A stretch of 43,362 bases of DNA from Ignavibacteriales bacterium (GCA_018335975.1 JAGXRH010000091.1:1-43362), one strand, 5' to 3'. Shown: positions 7,659 through 17,066, numbered from the stretch's first letter. Notes: a model not told the origin generated them from the sequence alone. Translations and numbers: made by a program.

Positions 7659-9827
7659 ATGAAACACTCAATTTTTTATTTACTGCTAACAGTTTTATTT
7701 GCGGCAACAATTGCAAACGCACAAACGATTGATACGATGTGGACAAAAACCTTTGGTGGAAGCAACGATGATGCAGGATTCTCCGTCCAGCAAACCACCG
7801 ACGGAGGGTTTGTGATTGCAGGTACTACGGAGTCCTTTGGTGCGGGAGGTCGTGATGTCTATCTCGTTAAAACCGATGCAAGTGGAACTCAACAGTGGCA
7901 GAAAACCTTTGGCGGTAACTATATAGATGAAGGTTATTCCTTCCGGCAAACCATAGACGGAGGCTTTGTTATAACTGGGGCTACTAATTCTTATGGTGCA
8001 GGTAGTTCTGATGTATATCTTATTAGAACTAATTCTAATGGCGATTCACTCTGGACAAAAACATTTGGTGGTTCCGGAGAAGATATAGGTCGTTCCGTTC
8101 AGCAAACCACCGACGGAGGGTTTGTTATAACCGGGGCTACTTATTCTTATGGTGCGGGTAGTTCAGATATTTATCTCATTAGAACTAATTCTAATGGTGA
8201 TTCACTCTGGACAAAAACATTTGGCGGAAGTAATTATGATGTTGGTATTTCCGTTCAGCAAATCACCGACGGAGGGTTTGTGATTGCAGGAGGAGGATTT
8301 TCCGGTGCTGGCTATCAAGATGTTTTTCTGATTAAAACCGATGGCGATGGCGATATGGTCTGGACAAAAACGTTTGGTGGAATTGATGCCTATTCCGTCG
8401 AACAAACCACCGATGGCGGGTTTGTGATTGCTGGTACTATGTACGATTCAGTTTTTTATGAAGAGGTTTATCTTATCAAAACAGATGCGAATGGTGATAT
8501 TTTATGGACTAAAACATTTGGGGGAAGTGATACTGATGAGGGTCGTTGCGTTCAACAAACACTCGATGGAGGTTTTGTAATTGCGGGTTTTACTATTTCA
8601 TTTGGTGCGGGAATTTATGATGTGTATCTTGTCAAAACCAATAGCAACGGCGATACAGTATGGACCAAAACATTTGGAGGAAGTGTAATTGATGCAGGTC
8701 TTTCCGTTCAACAATCAATTGACGGAGGATTTGTGATAACCGGATATACTTATTCTTACGGTGGTGGTGGGTCTGACCTTTACTTGATCAAAACCAGTCC
8801 TACATACTACATTATAACGTCTGTTGCGGGGGTAAACGGAAATATTTCTCCTTCAGGAAATGTGAACATCAACTACGGCAGCGATACAAATTTTACAATT
8901 ACTTCTAACACAAACTTTCATATTGATAGTGTAATCGTTGATAACGTGAAAGTAGATTCGACAACGAGTTACACTTTCTATAACGTAACTGCGAATCACA
9001 CCATACGCACAACGTTTGCCATCAATACGTTTACCATAACCACAATAGTGGGAAGCAACGGTTCGATTTCGCCTTCGGGAAGTGTTGTAGTCAATTACGG
9101 TGAAGACACAACATTTATTATTTCTCCCAACGCAGGTTATTATATTGATAGTGTGATTGTTGATGGAGTGAAAGTAGATTCAACAACAAGTTATACGTTT
9201 TACGACATAGATTCAAACCACACAATATTTGCGACATTCAATCTTCTCATACCGGAACGTGTTACTCTTTTTTCTCCTCCCGATTCATCACATATCATTT
9301 CTCAAATTATTCGATTTACGTGGAATAAAGGTCAACCATTCGTTTTAAAATATTGGTTTGAGTTGGCAACGGATTCATCATTCTTTGGGCTCCAAGATAT
9401 AGATACTACGATTGTTGATACCAACACAATCAGAAATCAAATACCACATCAATTTTATTGGTGGAGAGTTCGAGCAAAAAATGCAGTGGGGTGGGGTTCG
9501 TTCAGTAACGCGTGGAGACTTGATACAAGATTAACAGATGTCTCTGAAGATTTCCAAATTCCAAAGACCTTTGCGCTTCACCAAAATTATCCTAACCCTT
9601 TCAATCCCATAACAGAAATACGATTTGATATAGCAGAAGAAGTGTACACAACATTGAAAATTTATGATGTATTGGGAAGAGAAGTTGCAACATTAGTAAA
9701 TGGAATTGAAACTGCTGGGTACAAATCCGTGAAGTTTGATGCTTCTTCTCTCACCAGCGGAATGTATTTTTACAAACTTACTGCAGGAAAATTTGTTGCA
9801 GTAAAGAAACTTTTATTAGTCAAATAA
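7659..9827 (+). CDS. Secreted seven-bladed beta-propeller-like protein with T9SS tail
   Basis: The 722-residue product has a signal peptide (MKHSIFYLLLTVLFAATIANA). Residues ~25-385 form seven tandem repeats of about 52 residues with the pattern W-TKTFGGS...SVQQTTDGGFVIAG...DVYLIKT, consistent with a closed seven-bladed propeller. Then come two divergent InlB-type B-repeats (~388-530; each with GS-ISPSG...YGxDTxF...VIVDxVKVDSTTSYTF), a fibronectin-III-like module (~535-625) and a C-terminal T9SS type A sorting domain (QNYPNPFNP...). It is probably exported across the outer membrane and attached to the surface. It sits inside the purine cluster without an evident link to it. Confidence 0.88.
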   Translation: MKHSIFYLLLTVLFAATIANAQTIDTMWTKTFGGSNDDAGFSVQQTTDGGFVIAGTTESFGAGGRDVYLVKTDASGTQQWQKTFGGNYIDEGYSFRQTIDGGFVITGATNSYGAGSSDVYLIRTNSNGDSLWTKTFGGSGEDIGRSVQQTTDGGFVITGATYSYGAGSSDIYLIRTNSNGDSLWTKTFGGSNYDVGISVQQITDGGFVIAGGGFSGAGYQDVFLIKTDGDGDMVWTKTFGGIDAYSVEQTTDGGFVIAGTMYDSVFYEEVYLIKTDANGDILWTKTFGGSDTDEGRCVQQTLDGGFVIAGFTISFGAGIYDVYLVKTNSNGDTVWTKTFGGSVIDAGLSVQQSIDGGFVITGYTYSYGGGGSDLYLIKTSPTYYIITSVAGVNGNISPSGNVNINYGSDTNFTITSNTNFHIDSVIVDNVKVDSTTSYTFYNVTANHTIRTTFAINTFTITTIVGSNGSISPSGSVVVNYGEDTTFIISPNAGYYIDSVIVDGVKVDSTTSYTFYDIDSNHTIFATFNLLIPERVTLFSPPDSSHIISQIIRFTWNKGQPFVLKYWFELATDSSFFGLQDIDTTIVDTNTIRNQIPHQFYWWRVRAKNAVGWGSFSNAWRLDTRLTDVSEDFQIPKTFALHQNYPNPFNPITEIRFDIAEEVYTTLKIYDVLGREVATLVNGIETAGYKSVKFDASSLTSGMYFYKLTAGKFVAVKKLLLVK

Positions 9828-9853
9828 ATGATTTCAATATTACTTTGGGAAAA

Positions 9854-9940
9854 TTAACCGCGAATTTCACGAATGAAACACGAATACGCACGAATAGAAT
9901 CAGCGAATATCTGCGAAGTATCCGTGTAATTCGTGGTTAA
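9854..9940. repeat. Dispersed palindromic repeat upstream of xdh
   Basis: The 18-base ends (TTAACCGCGAATTTCACG and CGTGTAATTCGTGGTTAA) are complementary at 16 positions, so the 87-bp element folds on itself. It matches the element after ssnA. It ends 9 bases before the xdh ATG and therefore forms its 5' leader. Confidence 0.8.
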
Positions 9941-9949
9941 AAATAAAAT

Positions 9950-12562
9950 ATGAACACACTCCAATTTACTCTCAACGGAAATCCATTCACCGCAACGCTC
10001 GATGAAGACACTTCATTGATGGATGTGTTGCGTGAAAAAGCGGGACTCATTTCTCCAAAAAATGGATGTGCGCCGCAGGGTTCGTGCGGTTGCTGCACCG
10101 TGATTGTTGATAACAAAGCAATAACTTCGTGCGCGGTTCCGGCAAAAAATATTTCGGGGAAAAATGTTCTCACGCTCGAAGGACTGAATGAACACGAGCG
10201 CGATGTATTTGCAAAATCGTTCACATACACTGCGGGAATGCAATGCGGATTTTGTATTCCGGGAATTGTTGTTCGCGCAAAAAGTTTGATTGATAAAAAT
10301 CCCGAACCATCTCGCGACGAAATTGCAAAGTCTTTAAACAATCATATTTGCCGTTGCACCGGTTACGTAAAAATTATTGATGCGATTGAACTTTCCGCAA
10401 AAGTATTTCGCGGAGAGCAACTTCCCGAGTTTGATTACTCGGGAAAAATCGGTTCGAGTTTGCCGCGAATGGATGGAGAAAAATTTGCAATGGGTGAACG
10501 ACCGTATATTGACGACATCTCGCTTCCCGATATGTTGTATTCTGCGTTTCTTTTTTCTCCAAATCCAAAAATCAAAATCAAAAATATTGATACGAGTGAA
10601 GCGGAAAAATTTCCCGGTGTTGTTCGCGTAGTAACAGCAAATGATGTTCCCGGAAAAAGAAAACAAGGACTTATTTACAAAGATTGGTCCCTTTTCATTG
10701 CAGAAAACGAAACAACAAATTGCATTGGCGATATTCTTGCCGGCGTTATTGCTGTTGATAATAAAACTGCTCGCAAAGCAATTGAGTTAATAAAACTCGA
10801 TTACGAAATTTTGCAAGGAGTTTTTTCTCCCGAAGAAGCGTTGAAAGAAACTGCACCGCGCGTTCACGAAGACCACGATAATTTGCTTTCCAAATCAATA
10901 ATCAAACGCGGCGTTGTTGATGATGCGCTTTCAAAATCCACATTTGTCGAAACGCGAACATTTGAAACGCAAATGATTGAACACGCATTTCTTGAACCGG
11001 AAAGTTCAATTGCATTTTTGAAAGATGGAATTGTTGAAGTGTTAAGTCAAGGACAAGGTGTGTTTGATGATAGAAAACAAATCGCTTCGTTTTTAAATTT
11101 GCCGGAAGAAAAAGTGAATGTAACACTCATAACAAACGGCGGCGCATTTGGTGGAAAAGAAGATTTAAGTATTCAAGCGCAAGTCGCATTGTTTGCAACA
11201 CTCACAAACAAACCGGTGAAAGCAACACTCACGCGCGAAGAAAGTATTCGACTTCATCCGAAACGTCATCCGATAAAAATGACATACACCGTTGGCTGCG
11301 ATGCAAACGGAAAACTCACTGCCTTACGCGCGCGAATGATTGGCGATAAAGGCGCGTATGCTTCTGTTGGAACAAAAGTGTTGGAACGCGCGGCGGGACA
11401 TGCAGCGGGACCGTATAATATTTTGCACAGCGATGTTGAAGCGCTTGCGGTGTACACAAATAATTTACCATGCGGTGCAATGCGTGGTTTCGGTGCGAAT
11501 CAAGCGGCGTTTGCGATGGAAGGAATGCTCGATATTCTCGCGGAGAAAGTCGGCATTGATGGTTGGGAAATGCGTTGGCGAAATGTTGTTGATGTCGGCG
11601 ATACGTTTTGCACGGGACAAGTATTTGAAAAATCTGTCGGCATAAAAAAAACGTTGCTTGCGGTGAAAGATATTTTTTATTCATCGAAGTACGCGGGAAT
11701 TGGCTGCGGAATAAAAAACGTCGGCATCGGAAATGGAATGCCGGAATTCGGGCACGCGATTGTAAAAATAAATCCCGCCACATCGGGCGAGTCCGATGAA
11801 ACGATTACGATTAAAACCGGTTTCACGGAAATGGGACAAGGATTTTGCACGGTAATGATTCAATTTTTCTGTGAAGTTATCGGAATTGACGCGAGAAAAG
11901 TTCGCGTGGAAATTGATACAACGCATCCAACGCCGTGTGGAATGACAACTGCATCGCGCGCAACAGTTCTTGGCGGAAGAGCAATAATAAAAGCCGCTCA
12001 AGAAATGAAAAAAGATTTGGATGCGGGAAAAAATTTATGCGATTTGATTGGGAAAGAATATTTCGGCGAAGTAGTAATTGATTACACCACTGCGCTCGAT
12101 GCAAAAACAAACAAACCGATAACGCACATGACGTTTGGATTTGCAACACAAGTCTGTATTCTTGATGATGAAGGAAAATTAAAAAAGTTTGTCGCCGCGC
12201 ACGATGTCGGAAAAGTGATTAACAAAAAACTTCTCGAAGGACAACTCGAAGGTTCGATTCACATGGGACTTGGTTATGCATTAACTGAAGATTTGAAATT
12301 AACGAATGGCATTCCCGATTCGTTTAAACTTCGTTCGCTTGGATTACTACGCGCGAAAGATATGCCGGAAACAGAAATTATTTTGATTGAAGAAAATGAA
12401 AGCGAAGGTCCATTTGGCGCAAAAGGTGTTGGCGAAATCGGATTAGTGCCGACAGCGGGAGCGGTTGCTGGAGCGTTGTATAAATTTGATGGCGTGCGAC
12501 GATACAAATTACCGATGAAAGATAGTGTCGCGGCGAAAGCGATATTTGGTGGAATGAAATAA
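9950..12562 (+). CDS. xdh: Selenium-type xanthine dehydrogenase (2Fe-2S plus Mo domains)
   Basis: An 870-residue molybdenum hydroxylase of the selenium-dependent xanthine dehydrogenase family (related to E. coli XdhD). Residues 1-155 carry two 2Fe-2S sites: NGCAPQGSCGCC...C and CGFC...CRC. Residues ~160-870 are the molybdopterin domain, with GGAFGGKED, MRGFGANQ and MGQG segments and the catalytic glutamate in KGVGEIG near the C-terminus. There is no FAD domain, so an external flavoprotein must take the electrons. The selenium in such enzymes is a labile ligand, not selenocysteine; no in-frame TGA is present. It hydroxylates a purine ring, most likely hypoxanthine/xanthine. Flanked by the purine-cluster genes, with a DUF1016 gene 22 bases downstream. 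Confidence 0.88.
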   Translation: MNTLQFTLNGNPFTATLDEDTSLMDVLREKAGLISPKNGCAPQGSCGCCTVIVDNKAITSCAVPAKNISGKNVLTLEGLNEHERDVFAKSFTYTAGMQCGFCIPGIVVRAKSLIDKNPEPSRDEIAKSLNNHICRCTGYVKIIDAIELSAKVFRGEQLPEFDYSGKIGSSLPRMDGEKFAMGERPYIDDISLPDMLYSAFLFSPNPKIKIKNIDTSEAEKFPGVVRVVTANDVPGKRKQGLIYKDWSLFIAENETTNCIGDILAGVIAVDNKTARKAIELIKLDYEILQGVFSPEEALKETAPRVHEDHDNLLSKSIIKRGVVDDALSKSTFVETRTFETQMIEHAFLEPESSIAFLKDGIVEVLSQGQGVFDDRKQIASFLNLPEEKVNVTLITNGGAFGGKEDLSIQAQVALFATLTNKPVKATLTREESIRLHPKRHPIKMTYTVGCDANGKLTALRARMIGDKGAYASVGTKVLERAAGHAAGPYNILHSDVEALAVYTNNLPCGAMRGFGANQAAFAMEGMLDILAEKVGIDGWEMRWRNVVDVGDTFCTGQVFEKSVGIKKTLLAVKDIFYSSKYAGIGCGIKNVGIGNGMPEFGHAIVKINPATSGESDETITIKTGFTEMGQGFCTVMIQFFCEVIGIDARKVRVEIDTTHPTPCGMTTASRATVLGGRAIIKAAQEMKKDLDAGKNLCDLIGKEYFGEVVIDYTTALDAKTNKPITHMTFGFATQVCILDDEGKLKKFVAAHDVGKVINKKLLEGQLEGSIHMGLGYALTEDLKLTNGIPDSFKLRSLGLLRAKDMPETEIILIEENESEGPFGAKGVGEIGLVPTAGAVAGALYKFDGVRRYKLPMKDSVAAKAIFGGMK

Positions 12563-12584
12563 ACTTTGAATAAGAAATTTTTCT

Positions 12585-13637
12585 ATGCCAAAAAAGACAA
12601 CTACGATTTTATCTCACTTCTCAAAGAATTACGATACATTTCTTTCTGATTTAAAACGCCGCATTCGAGAAGCGCAAACTAAAGCGGCGTTAAGTGTCAA
12701 TCGGGAATTGTTGTTGTTGTATTGGCATATCGGAAAACAAATTTTGCAACAACAAGCAGAAGAAGGTTGGGGTGCAAAAGTGATAGAACGACTTTCTCTT
12801 GATTTGTGCAGAGAATTCCCGGAGATGAAAGGATTTTCTCAACGCAATTTGAAATATATGCGTGCATTTGCGGAAGAGTATCGCGACGAACAATTTGTGC
12901 AAGAGGTGCTTGCACAAATTACCTGGTATCATAACATCACTCTTTTGGATAAGGTAGAAAACTTTGGTGAACGCGAATGGTATGTGTATAAAACCATCGA
13001 AAACGGATGGAGTCGCAATATTCTTGTTCATCAAATAGAAAGCGGACTTTACGAACGTTCGGGAAAAGCGATTACCAATTTCTCGCAAACACTTCCCTCG
13101 CCGCAATCCGAACTTGCACAACAATTATTGAAAGACCCATACACGTTTGATTTTCTTTCGTTGAGTGAACAAGCGATGGAGCGTGATTTGGAAAAAGCAT
13201 TGCGCGAACACCTCACAGAATTTCTTCTCGAACTTGGCGTTGGGTTTGCGTTTGTCGGTAATCAATTTCATCTTGAAGTTGGGGAACAGGATTTTTATCT
13301 CGATTTGCTTTTCTATCACATTCGGCTCCACTGTTATGTTGCAATTGAATTGAAGATGACGGAATTCCAACCAGAGTTTGCGGGCAAAATGAATTTCTAT
13401 CTTTCTGCAATTGATGAACAATTACGCACAGAAAATGACGAGCCAACTATCGGAATGATTTTATGTAAATCGAAAAACAAACTCGTTGTTGAATATGCGT
13501 TGCGTGATGTGAAAAAACCAATCGGCGTTTCTTCTTATCGCTTAACGTCATCACTTCCGAAAAATCTCAAAGGCAATTTGCCGACTATGAAACAACTTGA
13601 AACAGAATTCATAAAGAAAACAGTCTTGAAAAAATAA
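12585..13637 (+). CDS. yhcG: YhcG-like DUF1016 protein, PDDEXK nuclease fold
   Basis: A 350-residue protein of the YhcG/DUF1016 family. Residues ~15-170 form the N-terminal winged-helix-like domain (VNRELLLLYWHIGKQI, FSQRNLKYMRAFAE, WYHNITLLDKV). The C-terminal PDDEXK domain shows the acidic pattern DFYLDLLFYH ... CYVAIELK. Family members are frequent in mobile and defence islands; a nuclease role is inferred from the fold. Its stop codon is immediately followed by the ATG of the next gene with no spacer, so it is transcribed with the purine-cluster genes, but it has no functional link to them and looks inserted. Confidence 0.88.
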   Translation: MPKKTTTILSHFSKNYDTFLSDLKRRIREAQTKAALSVNRELLLLYWHIGKQILQQQAEEGWGAKVIERLSLDLCREFPEMKGFSQRNLKYMRAFAEEYRDEQFVQEVLAQITWYHNITLLDKVENFGEREWYVYKTIENGWSRNILVHQIESGLYERSGKAITNFSQTLPSPQSELAQQLLKDPYTFDFLSLSEQAMERDLEKALREHLTEFLLELGVGFAFVGNQFHLEVGEQDFYLDLLFYHIRLHCYVAIELKMTEFQPEFAGKMNFYLSAIDEQLRTENDEPTIGMILCKSKNKLVVEYALRDVKKPIGVSSYRLTSSLPKNLKGNLPTMKQLETEFIKKTVLKK

Positions 13638-15083
13638 ATGTCACAAATAATCAAACAACTTCACGCAGCAACAATAAAAAAAACAGCAGCGCATTGTAAA
13701 GAGCGCGGCATTACAATTCCTACGTTTGCGCAAATGCGAAATCCGGAAACAATTCCCAATTCCGTCAAACAAAAAATTTCGAATGTGGGATTGTGGGATG
13801 TGAATCCGCTTAATCTTTTTCGCATCACGTGGAAAAATAATATTTCCAATGGTCAATTCGGCGCGGTAAATTATGTTGAAATTCCGAAAGCAATTTCCGG
13901 AGTGAACGCGCGCATCATCGGACTTATCGGAAAATATTTTCCAACGGGAGCGCATAAAGTCGGCGCGGCGTTTGGTTGCCTTGTTCCGCGATTAGTCAGC
14001 GGCGAATTTGATCCGCAAAAACACAAAGCAGTGTGGCCATCAACCGGAAATTTTTGTCGTGGCGGAGCGTTTGATTGCGCGTTGCTCGATTGCACTGCGA
14101 TTGCAATTCTTCCCGAAGGAATGTCGAAAGAACGATTTACGTGGCTGAAAGAAATCGGCGCAGAAGTAATTGCAACGCACGGAACGGAATCGAACGTGAA
14201 AGAAATTTACGACAAATGCTGGGAGTTGAAACAAGACCCACTCAACATTATCTTCAATCAGTTTGAAGAATTTGGAAATCCGATTTGGCATTACAACGTT
14301 ACGGGACCGGCGATTGAAGAAGTGTTTCAATCGTTGCAAAAGAAAAATGCTCGCGCATCAGCTTACATTTCTGCAACCGGTTCTGCGGGAACAATTGCTG
14401 CGGGAGATTATTTGAAAAAACAATTTCCGCATTTAAAAGTTGTCGCAACCGAAGCGCTTCAATGTCCGACATTATTGATGAATGGTTTCGGCGCGCATCG
14501 CATTGAAGGAATCGGCGATAAACATATTCCGTGGGTTCATAACGTGATGAATACAGATTGCATTGCGGCGATTGATGACGAAGATTGTATGCGTGTGCTG
14601 CGATTACTCAATGAAGACGAAGGAAAAAAATATCTCTCGTCGCTGGGAATTTCTGTAACCGAAAAAGAAAAACTTTCATTGCTTGGAATTTCTTCCATCT
14701 GCAATTTACTTGCAGCAATTAAAACCGCAAAATATTTTGAGATGAATGAAGACGATGTCATCTTCACCATTTTTACCGATTCGCCCGATTTGTATCAATC
14801 GCGTTTGGAAGAATTACACCAAGAACACGGAAAATATTCTACGCTCGAAGCGGCGAAAGACCACGCTGCGCCGTTGCAACATCAATCAATTGATTATTAC
14901 AAAGAACTCAATTACTACGATAGAAAAGCAATTCACAACTTGAAATATTTTACTTGGGTGGAACAGCAAGGAAAAACGTATGAAGAAATCAACGCGCAGT
15001 GGAATGAAGAATATTGGCTGCGTTTGTTTGAAGATGAAGTGAAAGAGTTTGATAAATTGATTGAAGATTTTAACCGCGGATGA
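13638..15083 (+). CDS. Uncharacterised fold-type II PLP-dependent enzyme
   Basis: A 481-residue enzyme of the cysteine-synthase/tryptophan-synthase-beta superfamily. The likely PLP lysine is K107 in PTGAHKVGAAFG; the substrate/phosphate loop is STGNFCRGGAF (135-145), and the PLP-phosphate glycine loop is ATGSAGTIAAGD. It is longer than cysteine synthases and has about 90 extra C-terminal residues (helical, acidic). It is not similar enough to YgeX, the diaminopropionate ammonia-lyase of comparable clusters, to be called that, although it occupies an equivalent position. It might cleave or eliminate an amino-acid product of purine ring opening. The last codons and the stop (NRG-stop) come from a dispersed repeat. 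Confidence 0.8.
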   Translation: MSQIIKQLHAATIKKTAAHCKERGITIPTFAQMRNPETIPNSVKQKISNVGLWDVNPLNLFRITWKNNISNGQFGAVNYVEIPKAISGVNARIIGLIGKYFPTGAHKVGAAFGCLVPRLVSGEFDPQKHKAVWPSTGNFCRGGAFDCALLDCTAIAILPEGMSKERFTWLKEIGAEVIATHGTESNVKEIYDKCWELKQDPLNIIFNQFEEFGNPIWHYNVTGPAIEEVFQSLQKKNARASAYISATGSAGTIAAGDYLKKQFPHLKVVATEALQCPTLLMNGFGAHRIEGIGDKHIPWVHNVMNTDCIAAIDDEDCMRVLRLLNEDEGKKYLSSLGISVTEKEKLSLLGISSICNLLAAIKTAKYFEMNEDDVIFTIFTDSPDLYQSRLEELHQEHGKYSTLEAAKDHAAPLQHQSIDYYKELNYYDRKAIHNLKYFTWVEQQGKTYEEINAQWNEEYWLRLFEDEVKEFDKLIEDFNRG

Positions 15084-15109
15084 CACGGATACAGCACGGA
15101 TTGGCGCAG
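15070..15109. repeat. Half copy of the dispersed palindromic repeat
   Basis: Starts TTAACCGCGGATGACACGGA, the same left end as the element after ssnA, but breaks off after about 40 bases, where similarity passes into the radical-SAM remnant. It supplies the stop codon of the PLP enzyme. Confidence 0.65.
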
Positions 15110-15327
15110 ATTTTATTCTCATCGGCGGATTAACATTGTTCGGTGATGGACAAGCGGATAACAAAACTTTGTATTTTCAATTTTTGAAAAAACATTATCC
15201 ACAACTTGTTTCACGTTACGAGAAAATTTACAACTCGTATTCACCTTCGTGGCAATATGAAAATGATTTGCGAGTGCGAGCAAAAAGAATATATGTGAAG
15301 CACAAGATTAGAAATAGTATTCTATAA
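15100..15327 (+). pseudogene. C-terminal remnant of a radical-SAM (SPL-like) protein
   Basis: The last ~75 codons resemble the C-terminus of SplB/Rv2578c-type radical-SAM proteins: LIGGLTLFGDG, then KTLYFQFLKKHYPQL, a Tyr-rich stretch, and a RNSIL ending. The CxxxCxxC domain is absent. The open frame starts within the dispersed repeat at 15061, so the first residues are not native. I interpret it as the tail of a gene whose front was deleted by recombination at the repeat. Confidence 0.6.
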
Positions 15328-15405
15328 AAATTTTATCGAAGAATTTCATATTAGAATTTAACTATGACAAAAGAATTATTTATAAAATAACTTTGAAGAA
15401 AACGT

Positions 15406-17040
15406 ATGAGTTACCAACAAACAAAAATTTTCAAATTTAAGAAAGGAATAGATTTAGGAAGTCTAGCAGCAGAGAATGATAAATTCTTGAATACTGCTTT
15501 TTTTGATACGGGAGATGTTGATGCTCTGATAGACATTACATCACCTAAAAGAATAATTTTAGGTAGAACAGGAACTGGTAAAACGGCAATTCTTGAAGAA
15601 CTGAAAAAAAGAAATGGACATATTATAAAAATTGATCCCGAAGCACTTTCACTACAATATTTAAGCAATTCCACAATTATTAAATATCTTCACCAACTTG
15701 GAGTCCACTTGGAGTTATTTTACAAACTGCTTTGGAAACACGTTTTTGCCGTTGAGCTTATCAAATGTCATTATAAACTTGATGATGAACAAAGTCAGAA
15801 AAAATTTTTGTCAAGTATTTTTTCCCGATTCGGTAATAATAAAAAAAAGAAAAAGGCTATAGAATATCTTGTAGAATGGAGCAAATCATTTTGGGAAGAC
15901 ACAGAATATCGAGTCAAAGAAATTACTGATAGTTTAGAAAAAAATGTAAAGGATGAAGTTGGAGTAGATTTTAAATATTTCAAAGCACATGGATCAGAAA
16001 TTTCTTCAATTTCACAAGAACAAAAAACAGAACTAATTCACAAAGCACAAAATGCAGTCAGTAAAATTCAAATAATCGAGTTAAATGAATTAATTCAAAT
16101 AATGTCATCCGATATTTTTAATGATCCACAAAAGAAATATTACATTCTTATTGATGACTTAGACAAGGATTGGGTAGATCGGACTATCGTTTATGATTTA
16201 ATAAAATCTTTACTTGAAGTTATTTATGATTTTTCTTCTCAAATAAAGAATGTTAAAATTGTAATTGCTTTGAGAGATAACATACTCGAACGAATAATCA
16301 GAAGTGATACGAGAAGAGGGCCTCAACGAGAAAAATATGAATCGCTATATCTAAAACTCTATTGGACTGAAGAACAGCTAATTCAACTTTTTGAATTGAG
16401 ACTAAAGCAAATCCTTGTCGGTGCTTATGAATCAATTGAACCAACATATAAAGACATATTACCATCTAAATCTAAAAACTCAAAGAACGATGGAATGCGT
16501 TATATTCTTGAAAGAACGTTACTTCGTCCAAGGGACTTAATACATTATTTCAATATCTGCATTGAGTCTTCCGTTGGTAAAACGAAAATTAGTTTAGAAA
16601 ATATCAGAAGTGCTGAACTCAAATACTCAAAAGACCGTTTAGATTCTCTTGAAGATGAATGGAAAGAAAATTATTTTGGAATTGGAACAGTTTTTAAAAT
16701 GTTCAAAGGATTTAATCGTTCTTTTTTAATTAACGAAATCGAGGATAGTTTCATTTATCAGCTATTGCAGATGGAAATGGACCACCCTAAAGCCGCTTGG
16801 CTTCGAAGGTTTCTCGAAGAATTTGTAGAGCAAGGTGAGTCGTCTCTTAAAACAATTAAATTTCAGTTGATTTCAATTTTATATCAAGTAGGATTTGTAG
16901 GAATAAAACCATCTCCCCAAATTGGACTAAAATATTCATTTGAGCCAAGTGGTGAAATAGTTCAAGAAGATTTAACCGAAAAAACTGTCATTCATCTTCA
17001 TCCAGCTTTTCATCGCGCACTTTCTATTAAACCTAATTGA
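15406..17040 (+). CDS. P-loop ATPase, Sll1717-like
   Basis: A 544-residue ATPase: Walker A GRTGTGKT at residues 53-60, Walker B YYILIDDLDKDW near 246-257, then an arginine-bearing ALRDNILERI segment and a C-terminal helical region. This layout agrees with the Sll1717-type P-loop ATPases, related to KAP/STAND-like ATPases often met in defence or mobile regions. Base use differs from the neighbours: strongly A/T in third positions and few of the GCG/CGC codons that fill the purine genes, which suggests recent transfer. It interrupts the purine cluster between the PLP enzyme and the PduS-like gene. Role unknown. Confidence 0.8.
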   Translation: MSYQQTKIFKFKKGIDLGSLAAENDKFLNTAFFDTGDVDALIDITSPKRIILGRTGTGKTAILEELKKRNGHIIKIDPEALSLQYLSNSTIIKYLHQLGVHLELFYKLLWKHVFAVELIKCHYKLDDEQSQKKFLSSIFSRFGNNKKKKKAIEYLVEWSKSFWEDTEYRVKEITDSLEKNVKDEVGVDFKYFKAHGSEISSISQEQKTELIHKAQNAVSKIQIIELNELIQIMSSDIFNDPQKKYYILIDDLDKDWVDRTIVYDLIKSLLEVIYDFSSQIKNVKIVIALRDNILERIIRSDTRRGPQREKYESLYLKLYWTEEQLIQLFELRLKQILVGAYESIEPTYKDILPSKSKNSKNDGMRYILERTLLRPRDLIHYFNICIESSVGKTKISLENIRSAELKYSKDRLDSLEDEWKENYFGIGTVFKMFKGFNRSFLINEIEDSFIYQLLQMEMDHPKAAWLRRFLEEFVEQGESSLKTIKFQLISILYQVGFVGIKPSPQIGLKYSFEPSGEIVQEDLTEKTVIHLHPAFHRALSIKPN

Positions 17041-17066
17041 CGGCAAAAAAACTTTTACTTGTCAAA

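Noticed and set aside
9950-12562. Selenocysteine in the xanthine dehydrogenase
   Set aside because: The frame has no internal TGA; selenium in this family is a labile cofactor ligand.
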